A stretch of 64,000 nt of DNA from Bacilli bacterium (GCA_017416535.1 JAFQCG010000001.1:62001-126000); one strand, 5' to 3'; positions 27,569 to 36,919 are shown, numbered from the stretch's first letter. Program-made: numbers and translations. The notes: generated by a model not told the origin, from the sequence alone.

Positions 27569-29521
27569 CTATATTGCTTTCATTTCAAATAGAATATCTC
27601 TTAATTCCATTGCTCTTTCAAAGTCTAAGTTTTTAGCAGCCTCTTTCATCTCTTGTTCTAACATTTCGATTGTCTTCGCTAATTCTTTCTTAGTCATTTT
27701 CTTTTGTTTCTTAGATGAATCTTCTATTGCTACATTGCTAATTACTTCTCTTATTTCTTTAGATATTGTTTTTGGAGTTATTCCATGTTCTTCATTATAT
27801 TTTTCTTGAATATTACGACGACGAGCTGTTTCATCTATTGCTTGTTTCATAGAGTCTGTAATCTTATCTCCATACATAATTACATGACCATTTGCATTTC
27901 TTGCACAACGTCCTGCAGTTTGAATTAAACTTCTGTTACTACGTAAGAATCCTTCTTTATCAGCATCTAGTATTGCAATTAAAGATACTTCTGGAATATC
28001 AATTCCTTCTCTTAATAAGTTTATTCCAACTACAACATCATATTTTCCAATACGTAAATCATGAATAATTTGTAATCTTTCTAAGGTTTTTACTTCTGAG
28101 TGAAGATATGCTACTTTTATATCTAATTCTTTTAAGTAGTTTGTTAGTTCTTCTGCCATACGAATTGTTAGTGTTGTAACTAATACTCTTTCATCTTTTT
28201 CTATTCTAGTTTTTATTTCACCTACTAAATCATCAATTTGTCCTTCTGTCTTTCTTACTTCTATTGTTGGATCTAGTAACCCAGTTGGACGAATAATTTG
28301 CTCCGCATAAACATTATTTACTCTTTCTAATTCATAGTCTCCTGGTGTTGCAGATACATAAATTGCTTGATGAATCTTTTTATCAAATTCTTCATATTGT
28401 AAAGGTCTATTATCAAGAGCACTAGGAAGTCTGAATCCATATTCAACTAAGTTCATTTTTCTGGCTCTATCTCCATTATACATCCCTCTTACTTGCGGTA
28501 AAGTTACATGAGATTCATCTACTACTAGTAAATAATCATCTCCGAAGAAATCCATTAATGTTACTGGAGTTTCTCCTTTTTTACGACCTGCCATTGGTGC
28601 TGAATAGTTTTCTATTCCTGAACAGAATCCTGTTTCTTCTAGCATTTCTATATCATATCTTGTTCTTTGTTCTAAACGTTCAGCAGCAACAAGTTTATTA
28701 TCTGCTTTTAGTTCCTCTAATCTTATTTCTAATTCTTCTTTTATACGTTCAATTGCTGCATGTAATTTTTCATCACTAACAACAAAGTGACTCGCTGGGA
28801 ATATGCTAATATTTTTTTTATTACCTAATACAACTCCTGTTAGTGTATCTATTTCACTTATTCTATCTATTTCATTATCGAAGAATTCAATTCTATATCC
28901 AGTTGTCTTTTGATATGCAGGAATTATTTCTAATACATCTCCACGTACTCTGAATGTTCCTCTTTTAAAATCAAGATCATTTCTCTCATAAAGCATTTCA
29001 ACTAATTTTGTTAAAACTTTATTTCTTTCAATAGTGTCTCCTACCGATAAAGTTAGCATTTTATTTTTATATTCTTCTACTTCTCCAATACCATAAATAC
29101 ATGATACACTGGCTACTACAATTACGTCATCTCTAGAAAGTAATGCACTTGTTGCTGCATGACGTAGTTCATCTATTTCGTCATTAATTGAAGAATCCTT
29201 TTCTATGTATGTATCAGTTGAAGGTACATATGCTTCTGGTTGATAGTAATCATAATATGATACAAAGTATTCTACTCTATTGTTTGGAAATAATTCTTTT
29301 AATTCAGAGTATAATTGTCCTGCTAAAGTTTTATTATGAGCAAGTACTAGTGTTTTTTTATTTACTTCTTTTATTACATTAGCAATTGTAAATGTTTTTC
29401 CTGTACCAGTTGCTCCTAATAGTACTTGTTCTTTTTTGCCATCTTTAATCCCTTTTACTAGTGTTTCTATAGCTTTTGGTTGATCTCCAGATGGTTTATA
29501 TTTAGATACTAATTCAAACAT
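27569..29521 (-). CDS. uvrB: Excinuclease ABC subunit B
   Basis: UvrB is the damage-verifying helicase-like subunit of excision repair. The 650-residue product has Walker A in [17 protein letters not shown], the [12 protein letters not shown] beta-hairpin, DESHVTLPQ as helicase motif II and the C-terminal UVR domain that binds UvrA and UvrC. An in-frame ATG at 29551 exists, but ATG 29521 ([15 protein letters not shown]) has AAGGAGG six bases upstream and fits the family. Confidence 0.99.
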   Translation of the reverse strand: MFELVSKYKPSGDQPKAIETLVKGIKDGKKEQVLLGATGTGKTFTIANVIKEVNKKTLVLAHNKTLAGQLYSELKELFPNNRVEYFVSYYDYYQPEAYVPSTDTYIEKDSSINDEIDELRHAATSALLSRDDVIVVASVSCIYGIGEVEEYKNKMLTLSVGDTIERNKVLTKLVEMLYERNDLDFKRGTFRVRGDVLEIIPAYQKTTGYRIEFFDNEIDRISEIDTLTGVVLGNKKNISIFPASHFVVSDEKLHAAIERIKEELEIRLEELKADNKLVAAERLEQRTRYDIEMLEETGFCSGIENYSAPMAGRKKGETPVTLMDFFGDDYLLVVDESHVTLPQVRGMYNGDRARKMNLVEYGFRLPSALDNRPLQYEEFDKKIHQAIYVSATPGDYELERVNNVYAEQIIRPTGLLDPTIEVRKTEGQIDDLVGEIKTRIEKDERVLVTTLTIRMAEELTNYLKELDIKVAYLHSEVKTLERLQIIHDLRIGKYDVVVGINLLREGIDIPEVSLIAILDADKEGFLRSNRSLIQTAGRCARNANGHVIMYGDKITDSMKQAIDETARRRNIQEKYNEEHGITPKTISKEIREVISNVAIEDSSKKQKKMTKKELAKTIEMLEQEMKEAAKNLDFERAMELRDILFEMKAI

Positions 29522-29557
29522 AGCGCACCTCCTTATATGGGTCAATTTCAATTCTAT

Positions 29558-29586
29558 ATTTTATCACTTATTTATATACAAAACAA
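29558..29586 (-). promoter_or_regulatory. uvrB promoter
   Basis: On the minus strand TTGTTT (29586-29581), 17 bases, TAAAAT (29563-29558). It lies 37 bases upstream of the uvrB start. No LexA-type palindrome is obvious. Confidence 0.7.
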
Positions 29587-29626
29587 GAAATGTTTATTAT
29601 TAGTATGTGTTTATTCGAGATAAATT

Positions 29627-29651
29627 AAAACTCACAATAGTTGTGAGTTTT
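29627..29651 (-). terminator. Terminator of the acyltransferase-like gene
   Basis: Arms AAAACTCACAA and TTGTGAGTTTT with a TAG loop, ending just downstream of the stop codon at 29656 and followed by T residues on the minus strand. Confidence 0.8.
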
Positions 29652-29655
29652 TTTA

Positions 29656-30933
29656 TTATATAATACTATTTATTTCATTACTTTCAATTTCGTATGATAT
29701 TTTATTTTTTTCTAATAATTTTTTAAACTTTTTTTCTATACTTGGTTCTTCTAATGATGTTGCAAGTGTTACAACAAGATTATTCTTATATGATACAACA
29801 CCACATCTTATTTTTTCTGACCAATCAGGTGGTAAAATAAAATAATAATTTTTTATATATTCTTGATACTTTTCTTCTACATCAAACTTTCCTATATTTG
29901 ATAAAGTTGTTGTAAAGTGTCTTTTAAATTCAAGTGTACCTAAGATAACAAATATTTTTTTTAAAATTAATGGAACTATTTTTATAAAGACACTGTTTAT
30001 AAGTTTTCCATTAGTGGACATTGTTTCTACTATTTTTTCATATTTTAATTTGTTTTCGAATTCTTGTTTAACTTGTTCTATTATTTCATTAAAACTATAT
30101 TCTTTATTTCTTTTTAACAATAAACTTGTTACCATGTATGATACAAAGTTAGATACGGTATTAGATGAAAAATACTTTTTTAAATCTATTGGAATACATA
30201 CATTTATTGGTTTTTTACTTTTATGTTTTTTATAGTTACTATAATAAATTGAATAAATAAGCATACTTACTAACATAATTGTTATACTACAAGAATTTTC
30301 TTTTGAATATTTCTTAAATTCTTCTAAATTAATAACGAAATGATTAATTCCAACTACTCCTGGTTTTAGTTCTTTTCCTTTTAGCATATAAGCTGAAGGA
30401 GGATTGTATGCTTTTGTTATTTTTTTATCATAACTTGTTAAATATGAATTATCTGTTTTAATAGATTGATTATCATCAAATTCTTTACTTTTTAATTTAT
30501 TTGGGTAACGTAATTCTAAATACTTATATATTATTTCTTTAAAGAACATACTTCCACCATTTCCGTCTGTTAAAGTATGAAATAGTTCTAGGTTTATTTT
30601 GTTCTTAAAATACGTTACTTTAAATAAATAGTTATTATTTTCTGGTGTATTTATCTTTTGAAATGGATAATCATTTTCTTCTGTCACAACAACTTTTTTA
30701 TGATTATTATCCATGTAGTACCAAAAGAATCCACCTTCCATTTTTACTTTATATGCTTTATATTTTTCTAATACTATTTCAATTGCTCTTTCTAGTATCT
30801 TTGGATTAATTTTGTCTTTTAGAACAACTGATAGTCTAAAAATAGATGTATCATTAATATTTTCTGATAATGAATATATTTTTGCTTGATCGTCTAATTT
30901 TCTCCATTTTGTTTTTTTACTTCCTTTATTCAT
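29656..30933 (-). CDS. Condensation-domain-like acyltransferase
   Basis: A 425-residue protein resembling the alcohol acetyltransferase/condensation-domain superfamily. The key motif HxxxDG is visible as ELFHTLTDGNGGSMFF near residue 125. A second half has a plausible latch region (NVCIPIDLKKYFSSNTVSNF). These enzymes use CoA- or carrier-bound acyl donors; the acceptor here cannot be read from sequence. There is no carrier protein or synthetase nearby. It lies eight bases after pepV and ends at its own terminator. Confidence 0.7.
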   Translation of the reverse strand: MNKGSKKTKWRKLDDQAKIYSLSENINDTSIFRLSVVLKDKINPKILERAIEIVLEKYKAYKVKMEGGFFWYYMDNNHKKVVVTEENDYPFQKINTPENNNYLFKVTYFKNKINLELFHTLTDGNGGSMFFKEIIYKYLELRYPNKLKSKEFDDNQSIKTDNSYLTSYDKKITKAYNPPSAYMLKGKELKPGVVGINHFVINLEEFKKYSKENSCSITIMLVSMLIYSIYYSNYKKHKSKKPINVCIPIDLKKYFSSNTVSNFVSYMVTSLLLKRNKEYSFNEIIEQVKQEFENKLKYEKIVETMSTNGKLINSVFIKIVPLILKKIFVILGTLEFKRHFTTTLSNIGKFDVEEKYQEYIKNYYFILPPDWSEKIRCGVVSYKNNLVVTLATSLEEPSIEKKFKKLLEKNKISYEIESNEINSII

Positions 30934-30941
30934 ATAAGCTC

Positions 30942-32282
30942 CTAACTAGCTAGTTCAATAATTGCTTTAGTGTATATTTCTGTTGCAAGTAAAAGATTAT
31001 CTATATCGATGTTTTCATTTACTTGATGACATAATTCTTCTTCATTTGGAAAGGTCATTCCGAAAGATACACAATTATTAAATGCTCTTGCATATGTTCC
31101 ACCACCAATAGCAATTGCTTCTTCATTCATATTAGTAGTTTCATTAAATATTTTAGTTAACGTTTTTACTAAATAACTATCTTTTGAAACATATAATCCT
31201 TCATTTTCACCTTCAAAAGAATATTTTATATCCTTTAAATTAGTACTACATATTTCTTTTAATTCTTTAAATGAAGTCTTTATAGGAACTCTTAAATTTG
31301 TTTTTATAATTATTTTATTGTTTTCATAATTAATAATTCCTATATTAGATGTTAAAGTACCAGATTCATCTGTTAAAGAGTCTCCTCCTAAATATAGTGG
31401 ATTTTCTAAGTTATAAAAGTCTAGTTCTTCTAATTTTGTTAAAAACTTATTTTTATAAATTTTATTTATGTATTTTAGTAGTTTTGTTGCAGCATTATCT
31501 CCTAATGTTGGAAATGCTGCATGTGATGAAACTCCTGTAGCAGTTATTTTTATTGTATTTTCATTTTTTTCTACTATTATATCTTTTTCTTCTATAAATT
31601 TGTTTGGGTTGTTTGTTTTTATAATAATATGTGCTGTTTTAGGGACTACGTTTATGGCATTATTTCCTGTTGTAAACTCTAATATTTTGTCATCTAAATT
31701 AAAGTCATTTTCTATTGTTAAAGTGATTATTCCTTTTTCTGCATAAATACATGGAAAATTAGCATCAGGACTAAAACTAATTGTAGGAAGTTCTTCTGTT
31801 TGTTTATATCTTTCGATACACTCCCAATCTTGTTCTTCATTTAAACCAATAATTAATCTTACTCTTTTATTTAACTGTTTTAATGAATTTGCAATTTTCA
31901 TTGCATATAAGCAGGAAATTACTGGACCTTTATCATCACTTGTTCCTCTTCCATATAATTTATTATTTATTATTTCTGCTTGGTATGGGTCTTTTGTCCA
32001 TCCATCTTCTTTTGTTGCTGGAACTACATCTAAGTGACCAATTATTCCTAGAAGTTCTTTTCCTTCTCCAAATTCAATATATCCGCAATATCCATCAATA
32101 TTTTTTGTTTTAAAACCTAGTTTTTTTCCTAACTCAAGAATATGTTCAAGTGCTTTTTTACATTCTTCGCCAAATGGTTTTTCCTTATCATTTGTCTTTA
32201 TTGAAATACTTTGATAACTAACTAAATTTATTATTTCTTGAATCATTTCATCTTTTATTTTTAATACATTTTCTTTTATCAT
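30942..32282 (-). CDS. pepV: Dipeptidase PepV (M20 family)
   Basis: A zinc dipeptidase with broad specificity, used in peptide nutrition. The 446-residue product has the M20 metal ligands in GIIGHLDVVPATK (His, Asp), GRGTSDDKGPVISCLYAMK (bridging Asp) and LIIGLNEEQDWECI (Glu-Glu), the PepV-type lid domain in the middle and FSPDANFPCIYAEKG. It is divergent from metK and precedes the acyltransferase-like gene by eight bases. Confidence 0.95.
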   Translation of the reverse strand: MIKENVLKIKDEMIQEIINLVSYQSISIKTNDKEKPFGEECKKALEHILELGKKLGFKTKNIDGYCGYIEFGEGKELLGIIGHLDVVPATKEDGWTKDPYQAEIINNKLYGRGTSDDKGPVISCLYAMKIANSLKQLNKRVRLIIGLNEEQDWECIERYKQTEELPTISFSPDANFPCIYAEKGIITLTIENDFNLDDKILEFTTGNNAINVVPKTAHIIIKTNNPNKFIEEKDIIVEKNENTIKITATGVSSHAAFPTLGDNAATKLLKYINKIYKNKFLTKLEELDFYNLENPLYLGGDSLTDESGTLTSNIGIINYENNKIIIKTNLRVPIKTSFKELKEICSTNLKDIKYSFEGENEGLYVSKDSYLVKTLTKIFNETTNMNEEAIAIGGGTYARAFNNCVSFGMTFPNEEELCHQVNENIDIDNLLLATEIYTKAIIELAS

Positions 32283-32329
32283 TAGATCACATCCTTTAAT
32301 TATTATCCTACTCTAGTTTCAACATAATT

Positions 32330-32338
32330 ATTATATCA
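32330..32338 (-). promoter_or_regulatory. pepV extended -10 promoter
   Basis: On the minus strand TGA-TATAAT (hexamer 32335-32330), about 48 bases before the pepV start codon. A clear -35 is not seen. Confidence 0.5.
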
Positions 32339-32374
32339 TATTGATGTAAAGTATTATTTTTTATAGTAAAAGTA

Positions 32375-32403
32375 TTGACTTTATAATTTATTAATATTTA
32401 AAT
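32375..32403 (+). promoter_or_regulatory. metK promoter
   Basis: TTGACT (32375-32380), a 17-base spacer and TTAAAT (32398-32403). The -10 is weak, but the predicted start near 32410 falls right at the beginning of the riboswitch P1 stem. Confidence 0.6.
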
Positions 32404-32413
32404 TAAAGTAGAA

Positions 32414-32529
32414 CTTTTATCAAGAATGAGGGAGAGAGTTAGCTCAGTGAACTCATACCAACCTGCAAGGAAGTAAGGTGGTAATGCTAACAACGATGAA
32501 GGAGGCCACAACTCTTTCAAGAGTTTTTT
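32414..32529 (+). promoter_or_regulatory. SAM-I (S-box) riboswitch with transcription terminator
   Basis: The aptamer pairs CTTTTATC (32414-32421) with GATGAAGG (32495-32502) as P1. It carries the S-box core pieces ATCAAGA, GAGGGA, CAGTGAACTC, CCAACC and AAGGTGGTAAT in order. It is followed by a terminator AACTCT-TTCA-AGAGTT plus T-run (32510-32529). TGAAGGAG at the 3' side of P1 can instead pair with CTCTTTCA of the terminator, giving an antiterminator. High SAM should thus stop metK transcription. Confidence 0.92.
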
Positions 32530-32563
32530 ATTTTGATAAAATTTCTGAAGGAGGAGTGAAAAA

Positions 32564-33649
32564 ATGAAAAAATACTATTTTACAAGCGAAAGTGTCACAG
32601 AAGGTCATCCAGATAAAATCTGCGATAAAATAAGTGATAAGATATTGGATGAAGCATTAAAGAAAGATCCAAATAGTCATATGGCTGTCGAAGCTACTAT
32701 TAAGGATAATTTAATCTTTCTTTATGGCGAAGCATCTACAAGTGCAAAGATTAATTATGAAAAAATTGCGAAAAATGTACTAAAGGATATTGGATACAAG
32801 GAAAGGTTTGATGTTATTACAAAAATTTCACAACAATCTGTGGAAATTAATAAAGCTGTTTCTAAAGAAGAAGTTTGCGCTGGCGATCAAGGAATAATGT
32901 TTGGATATGCCTGTAATGAAACTGAGGAATTAATGCCTTTACCTATTATGCTTGCCAACAAATTAGCAATGAGATTAACTGAGGTTAGAAAAAAGGATAA
33001 AAACAGTTTTCTATTACCTGATGGAAAGACTCAAGTAACAGTTGAATACATTGATGGAAAGCCTTCTCGAGTGGATACTATTATCATTGCATGCCAACAT
33101 AAAGAGAATATTAGTAGAGAAAAATTAGAAAATTACATTAAAAAAGAAGTCATTTCATACGTTTTAAGTGATGAATTATGTGACAGCAATACAAAAATAT
33201 TAATTAATACAAGTGGTTCATTCACAACAGGCGGTCCTTTTGCAGATAGCGGAACTACAGGGCGTAAGATTGTTGTAGATACATATGGTGGTATAGGAAG
33301 AATTGGCGGAGGATGCTTTAGTAGTAAAGACCCAAGTAAAGTTGATCGTTCTGCTGCGTATTATGCTAGATATGTGGCAAGAAATATTGTAAGTAAAGGA
33401 TATGCTGATAAAGTTGAGATAGGCCTTTCATATGCTATTGGTAAAGCTCAGCCAATAAGCATATTCATTGAAACTTTTGGTACTAACAAAACTTCGGTAT
33501 CTGAAATTGAGAAATATGTATATGATAATTTTGATTTTTCTGTTTCAAATATTATTAAGGAGTTAGATCTTAAGAAACCAATATATTATGATTTGGCTAG
33601 TTATGGTCATTTTGGTAGAAAAGGTTATTCTTGGGAAAAAGATAAATAA
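32564..33649 (+). CDS. metK: S-adenosylmethionine synthetase
   Basis: It makes SAM from methionine and ATP. The 361-residue product has FTSESVTEGHPDKICDKISD, the CAGDQGIMFGYACNET block, TGRKIVVDTYGG and KDPSKVDRSAAYYARYVARN. It is somewhat shorter than the usual 380-400, and the phosphate-loop motif normally read GGGAFSGKD is GGGCFSSKD here. Control by the upstream SAM riboswitch gives direct product feedback. GGAGGAG lies seven bases before the ATG. Confidence 0.97.
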   Translation: MKKYYFTSESVTEGHPDKICDKISDKILDEALKKDPNSHMAVEATIKDNLIFLYGEASTSAKINYEKIAKNVLKDIGYKERFDVITKISQQSVEINKAVSKEEVCAGDQGIMFGYACNETEELMPLPIMLANKLAMRLTEVRKKDKNSFLLPDGKTQVTVEYIDGKPSRVDTIIIACQHKENISREKLENYIKKEVISYVLSDELCDSNTKILINTSGSFTTGGPFADSGTTGRKIVVDTYGGIGRIGGGCFSSKDPSKVDRSAAYYARYVARNIVSKGYADKVEIGLSYAIGKAQPISIFIETFGTNKTSVSEIEKYVYDNFDFSVSNIIKELDLKKPIYYDLASYGHFGRKGYSWEKDK

Positions 33650-33675
33650 AAAAACAGTCTATAGACTGTTTTTTT
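33648..33675. terminator. Bidirectional terminator after metK
   Basis: AAAAAACAGTC-TATA-GACTGTTTTTT hairpin with A- and T-tracts on both sides, serving metK and the convergent gene that ends at 33659. Confidence 0.85.
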
Positions 33676-34471
33676 CTTCTGTTGAAGTTCTTCCTGTAAA
33701 TTTATATGTTGCATCTTCATCATAACTATAAATTTCTTGGAACTTATATACTTCTTTTTTGTTTCCGTTAGTTATATGTAATTCTACTTCTTTTCCTTTT
33801 TTTATTGCCTTTGTAAGTGTTGCTCTTGTTTTTGGAGTGTTTTGTGTTTGATTTAAATTTATATATTTAATATATCCTGATGCAGATTCGTTATATTTAT
33901 ATACAACATCTTTTCCATCATACATTAAGGCAGTATAATCAATACCTACAACTGTTCCAAATAACTTATCATACATATTCATTACAACGTATCTTTCAAA
34001 TTTTACATTTGGTTGTTGAGCTACATAGTGAATATTATTATCATAAAGGTCAACTTCTGTTACATCTGTTACTGTTTGAGTTGGTAATTCTTTTTGACTA
34101 TTTAAAGCTGCCATTACTAAACGCATTTTATTTGTTTCTGATAATGTAGTAACTTCGAATGATCCTTTAATTTCTTCGATATATGTAAAGTTTTCTATAT
34201 ATGAATACAACGTTTGAACAACATTTGAACTTAATTCTAATGTTTTTTCTTTGTTTTCTTCTTCATAGTTGTCATATTCATCATCATAATCATTATCGTA
34301 GTCTTCCTCATAATTTTTATCTACATATATGTCTTTAAAATCATTACCTGCTAGTTTATTATTTTCTTTTGTTATTGCTACATAGATAGTTGTTCCTACA
34401 TATACAAGTAAAACTATTCCAAGAATAATTGTTCTAATTTTTTTATTTGGAACTTTATTTGTTTTTTGCAC
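33659..34471 (-). CDS. Membrane-anchored protein with acidic linker, unknown function
   Basis: About 270 residues: a short basic cytoplasmic start, one membrane segment (about residues 13-31, IRTIILGIVLLVYVGTTIYV), then an Asp/Glu/Tyr-rich linker with repeated DYDNDYDDEYDN, and a C-terminal domain of about 190 residues presumably outside the cell. No catalytic motif is recognised. GTG 34471 follows AGGAGTGG and is preferred to GTG 34480, which overlaps it. It lies downstream of the ABC exporter but beyond a terminator. Confidence 0.7.
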   Translation of the reverse strand: MQKTNKVPNKKIRTIILGIVLLVYVGTTIYVAITKENNKLAGNDFKDIYVDKNYEEDYDNDYDDEYDNYEEENKEKTLELSSNVVQTLYSYIENFTYIEEIKGSFEVTTLSETNKMRLVMAALNSQKELPTQTVTDVTEVDLYDNNIHYVAQQPNVKFERYVVMNMYDKLFGTVVGIDYTALMYDGKDVVYKYNESASGYIKYINLNQTQNTPKTRATLTKAIKKGKEVELHITNGNKKEVYKFQEIYSYDEDATYKFTGRTSTEEKNSL

Positions 34472-34528
34472 TAATACCACTCCTCTATTCTTCTTAATTA
34501 TATCTTTTTTATGTTATCAATACAATAA

Positions 34529-34553
34529 AAAAATAGACATTACGTCTATTTTT
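34529..34553 (-). terminator. Terminator of the ABC exporter gene
   Basis: Arms AAAAATAGAC and GTCTATTTTT with loop ATTAC, directly after the stop codon, followed by T-rich sequence on the minus strand. Confidence 0.8.
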
Positions 34554-34554
34554 A

Positions 34555-36285
34555 TTATGAATTTAAAGATTCTGTTTCATATAAGTTTTTATAAATTTCA
34601 TTTGTTTTTAATAATTCATCATGTGTACCAGAAGCAACTATTTTACCTTGGTCTACTATGTGAATTACATCGGCATCCATGATTGTGGATAATCTATGAG
34701 CAACTATAACAACTGTGTGGGATTTTGTTAAGTTATCAATTGCTTGTTTAATATATTCTTGAGACTGATTATCTAAAGCTGATGTAGCTTCGTCAAATAA
34801 GATGACTTTACTTTCTTTAGCAAGAGTTCTTGCGATTGATAATCTTTGTTTTTGTCCACCTGATAGATTAACTCCACTCTCTCCTAAAACTGTGTCATAT
34901 TTTTTAGGTAAAGACATAATGTAGTCATCTAGGTATGCCATTTTTGTGTATTTTCTTATTGTAGCTAAAGGAATTCTACTATCGATTAATTTAAAGTTTT
35001 CTTTTATTGTTCTATTGAAGATGAATGGTTCTTGTCTAATAATAGAAATATTTTTTCTAAGTGATATTTCTGTTAAGTCTTTTATATTAACTCCATCTAA
35101 TAATATTTGTCCTTCAATTGGATCGAATATTCTTGTGATTAAGTTGAATAATGTAGACTTTCCTTGTCCTGACTTTCCAACAATGGCAATCTTTTTATTT
35201 GGTTCAAGTACAAGATTGAATTTATTAAGAGTTATTTGTTCATTCGGATATCCGAATGTTACATCTTTGAATTCTATAATTCCTTTTGTCTTAGATATTT
35301 CTTTTTCACCATATTTTTCATCTTCATATAATCTGTTTTCTAATATTTCATTAACTCTTCCTAATGATACAACTAGTTTTTGATATGTTTGTGTTAAGTT
35401 ATTAAAATTTTCTATTAACCACATATATCTATAAACGTAGTATGTCATTGATATAAAGAATGTTAATGAGATTTGTTTATAATAGATTAAGATTACACAT
35501 GTTATAAAAACGCCAACCTCTAAAAATCCTTTTAATATCCTTGTTTGTAATGTAAATCCCTTACGTACATCAATTTCATTTTTTGATTTTTGGAATATAC
35601 TTTTAATAATATCTGTCATGTCTTTTAACAGACTGTTTTTTATTCCTAATGTTTTGATTTCTCTAATTCCTCTTATGGATTCTGTAACTAAGGAAGTAAA
35701 GTTATCTTGCTTTTCTTTTCTCTCTTTGTGAGCTTGTTTTAAAATTGGGTTATATTTTCTTATTATTAAGAATAGTAATAATACAAAAATTACTATTTCT
35801 AACCCTACTATCCATGAGTTTATGAAAATATATATAATTACTACTAATGATCCAATAAGTGATGATACAGCACTTAATAAGTGTCCGAAAGAAAAACTTA
35901 ATGAATCTGCATCTGTTGTTATTCTATTTATAACTTCTCCTGATGTTTTTTCTTCATAAGCATATGACGGCATATTTAATGCTTTTTCATATGTATAGTA
36001 CCCCAATTTTCTTGTTAATTTGCTTTCAATTTTTTCAAGCATAGCTCCGGCATAATTTTCAATTATGGCATGTGATAATAATTCTATTCCTAAATATATT
36101 AATAGATATATTACCGCATTCTTTAAAGCCATATTTGTAATCGATTCTACTGCGGCACCATTAAGGTATCCAGTTGCTATTTCGGCAATTCCTGCAATAA
36201 GTATAAGAGAACTTGCAACGATTAATTTTACCTTTTCTTCTTTAATTAGTTTCCATAGAGGTATAAATTCTTTTAAACTTTTCAT
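34555..36285 (-). CDS. ABC exporter, fused permease and ATPase
   Basis: A 576-residue half-transporter of the multidrug/peptide exporter type. Six membrane segments occupy about residues 15-310. The ATPase follows with Walker A IVGKSGQGKSTLFNLI, signature LSGGQKQRLSIARTL, Walker B VILFDEATSALD and the switch His in VVIVAHRLSTI. It probably works as a homodimer since no second half is adjacent. It is preceded by a 32-codon reading frame and a terminator-like hairpin with competing pairing, so its expression looks attenuator-controlled. Substrate is unknown; drugs are one guess. Confidence 0.93.
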   Translation of the reverse strand: MKSLKEFIPLWKLIKEEKVKLIVASSLILIAGIAEIATGYLNGAAVESITNMALKNAVIYLLIYLGIELLSHAIIENYAGAMLEKIESKLTRKLGYYTYEKALNMPSYAYEEKTSGEVINRITTDADSLSFSFGHLLSAVSSLIGSLVVIIYIFINSWIVGLEIVIFVLLLFLIIRKYNPILKQAHKERKEKQDNFTSLVTESIRGIREIKTLGIKNSLLKDMTDIIKSIFQKSKNEIDVRKGFTLQTRILKGFLEVGVFITCVILIYYKQISLTFFISMTYYVYRYMWLIENFNNLTQTYQKLVVSLGRVNEILENRLYEDEKYGEKEISKTKGIIEFKDVTFGYPNEQITLNKFNLVLEPNKKIAIVGKSGQGKSTLFNLITRIFDPIEGQILLDGVNIKDLTEISLRKNISIIRQEPFIFNRTIKENFKLIDSRIPLATIRKYTKMAYLDDYIMSLPKKYDTVLGESGVNLSGGQKQRLSIARTLAKESKVILFDEATSALDNQSQEYIKQAIDNLTKSHTVVIVAHRLSTIMDADVIHIVDQGKIVASGTHDELLKTNEIYKNLYETESLNS

Positions 36286-36292
36286 AATACCT

Positions 36293-36326
36293 CCTAAAAA
36301 TAAAACCTACTATACTTATAGTAGGT
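36293..36326 (-). terminator. Attenuator hairpin between leader peptide and ABC exporter
   Basis: On the minus strand ACCTACTATA, a two-base loop and TATAGTAGGT (arms at 36326-36317 and 36314-36305; four- to six-base loop in practice), then TTTTATTTTT, directly ahead of the exporter's AGGAGG. It would stop transcription before the exporter. CTACTATAAG of its 5' arm is perfectly complementary to CTTATAGTAG inside the leader reading frame (36400-36391), giving an alternative antiterminator. Confidence 0.8.
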
Positions 36327-36346
36327 GTTTGTAAAATTAATCGATT

Positions 36347-36445
36347 CTAATGAGCAGGAAAAAATGCGATTTTCCAACTCCATCCTTTTGCTACTATAAG
36401 TTCTTTAAAATTTGTTTTAAATAATTTGAAATTTAAATTCTTCAT
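36347..36445 (-). CDS. 32-residue putative leader peptide of the ABC exporter
   Basis: A small frame encoding 32 residues, starting MKNLNFKLFKTN and ending GWSWKIAFFPAH. It has AAAGGAGTGGG at proper distance, an ATG start and a TAG stop, and lies directly behind a consensus promoter. Codons 16-18 hold CTTATAGTAG, complementary to the downstream attenuator stem. This is the layout of a regulatory leader peptide such as bmrB ahead of the BmrCD exporter in Bacillus subtilis. It could instead be an exported peptide. No leader-peptidase motif is seen. Confidence 0.7.
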   Translation of the reverse strand: MKNLNFKLFKTNFKELIVAKGWSWKIAFFPAH

Positions 36446-36478
36446 TTTTCCCACTCCTTTCTCTTTAAATTCAAGTTG

Positions 36479-36507
36479 ATTGTAGCACTTGTTTTTTAAT
36501 CTGTCAA
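36479..36507 (-). promoter_or_regulatory. Strong promoter of the leader peptide-ABC exporter unit
   Basis: On the minus strand TTGACA (36507-36502), exactly 17 bases, TACAAT (36484-36479). A perfect -35 and five of six in the -10. Such a strong promoter ahead of a 32-codon frame and a terminator fits constitutive initiation with control by attenuation. Confidence 0.88.
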
Positions 36508-36526
36508 CCTTTTTTTGTTGATAGTT

Positions 36527-36919
36527 TTATTTATATTCCCAGATTCCTAGTTTACCTTTTGTTTCTATTGGCTCATTTAAACATTCTATTTCTTCTAGAA
36601 TCCAAGCATATCTTCCTTCTTCATATATTCCTAATATATATTCTTGTTTATTCTTCTTTATTTCTTTAATATAATCTTTTGTCATCTTTACACAATCTTT
36701 TAATTTTGCTTTGCATATTATTTTTCCATAGTTTAACTTTAAATTATCTATTAACATTAATACTTCTTCATCGGTTACTTCTTTTAGAAACTTTTTCGAT
36801 AAACTTGCATGTATATATATTTCACCTCTATAGTTTGTATTCCAACTTCTTGTTTCTATTTGTTTTTTTCCTAATGAGATAAGTGTTGCATATGGTTCTT
36901 GTATACTTATTACTTTCAT
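36527..36919 (-). CDS. ASCH domain protein
   Basis: A 130-residue ASCH-fold protein, a PUA-like beta-barrel thought to bind RNA or modified nucleotides. The family start VISIQEPYATLISLGKKQIE and ETRSWNTNYRGEIYIHASL are diagnostic. It ends with a tryptophan-containing strand (KGKLGIWEYK). It follows a Nudix gene, separated by a terminator-like hairpin. The precise substrate is unknown. Confidence 0.9.
   Translation of the reverse strand: MKVISIQEPYATLISLGKKQIETRSWNTNYRGEIYIHASLSKKFLKEVTDEEVLMLIDNLKLNYGKIICKAKLKDCVKMTKDYIKEIKKNKQEYILGIYEEGRYAWILEEIECLNEPIETKGKLGIWEYK

Noticed and set aside
36347-36445. RiPP precursor exported by the ABC transporter
   Set aside because: No modification enzyme, peptidase domain or GG-type leader is present, while the antiterminator pairing inside the frame favours a regulatory role. 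It is not fully excluded.
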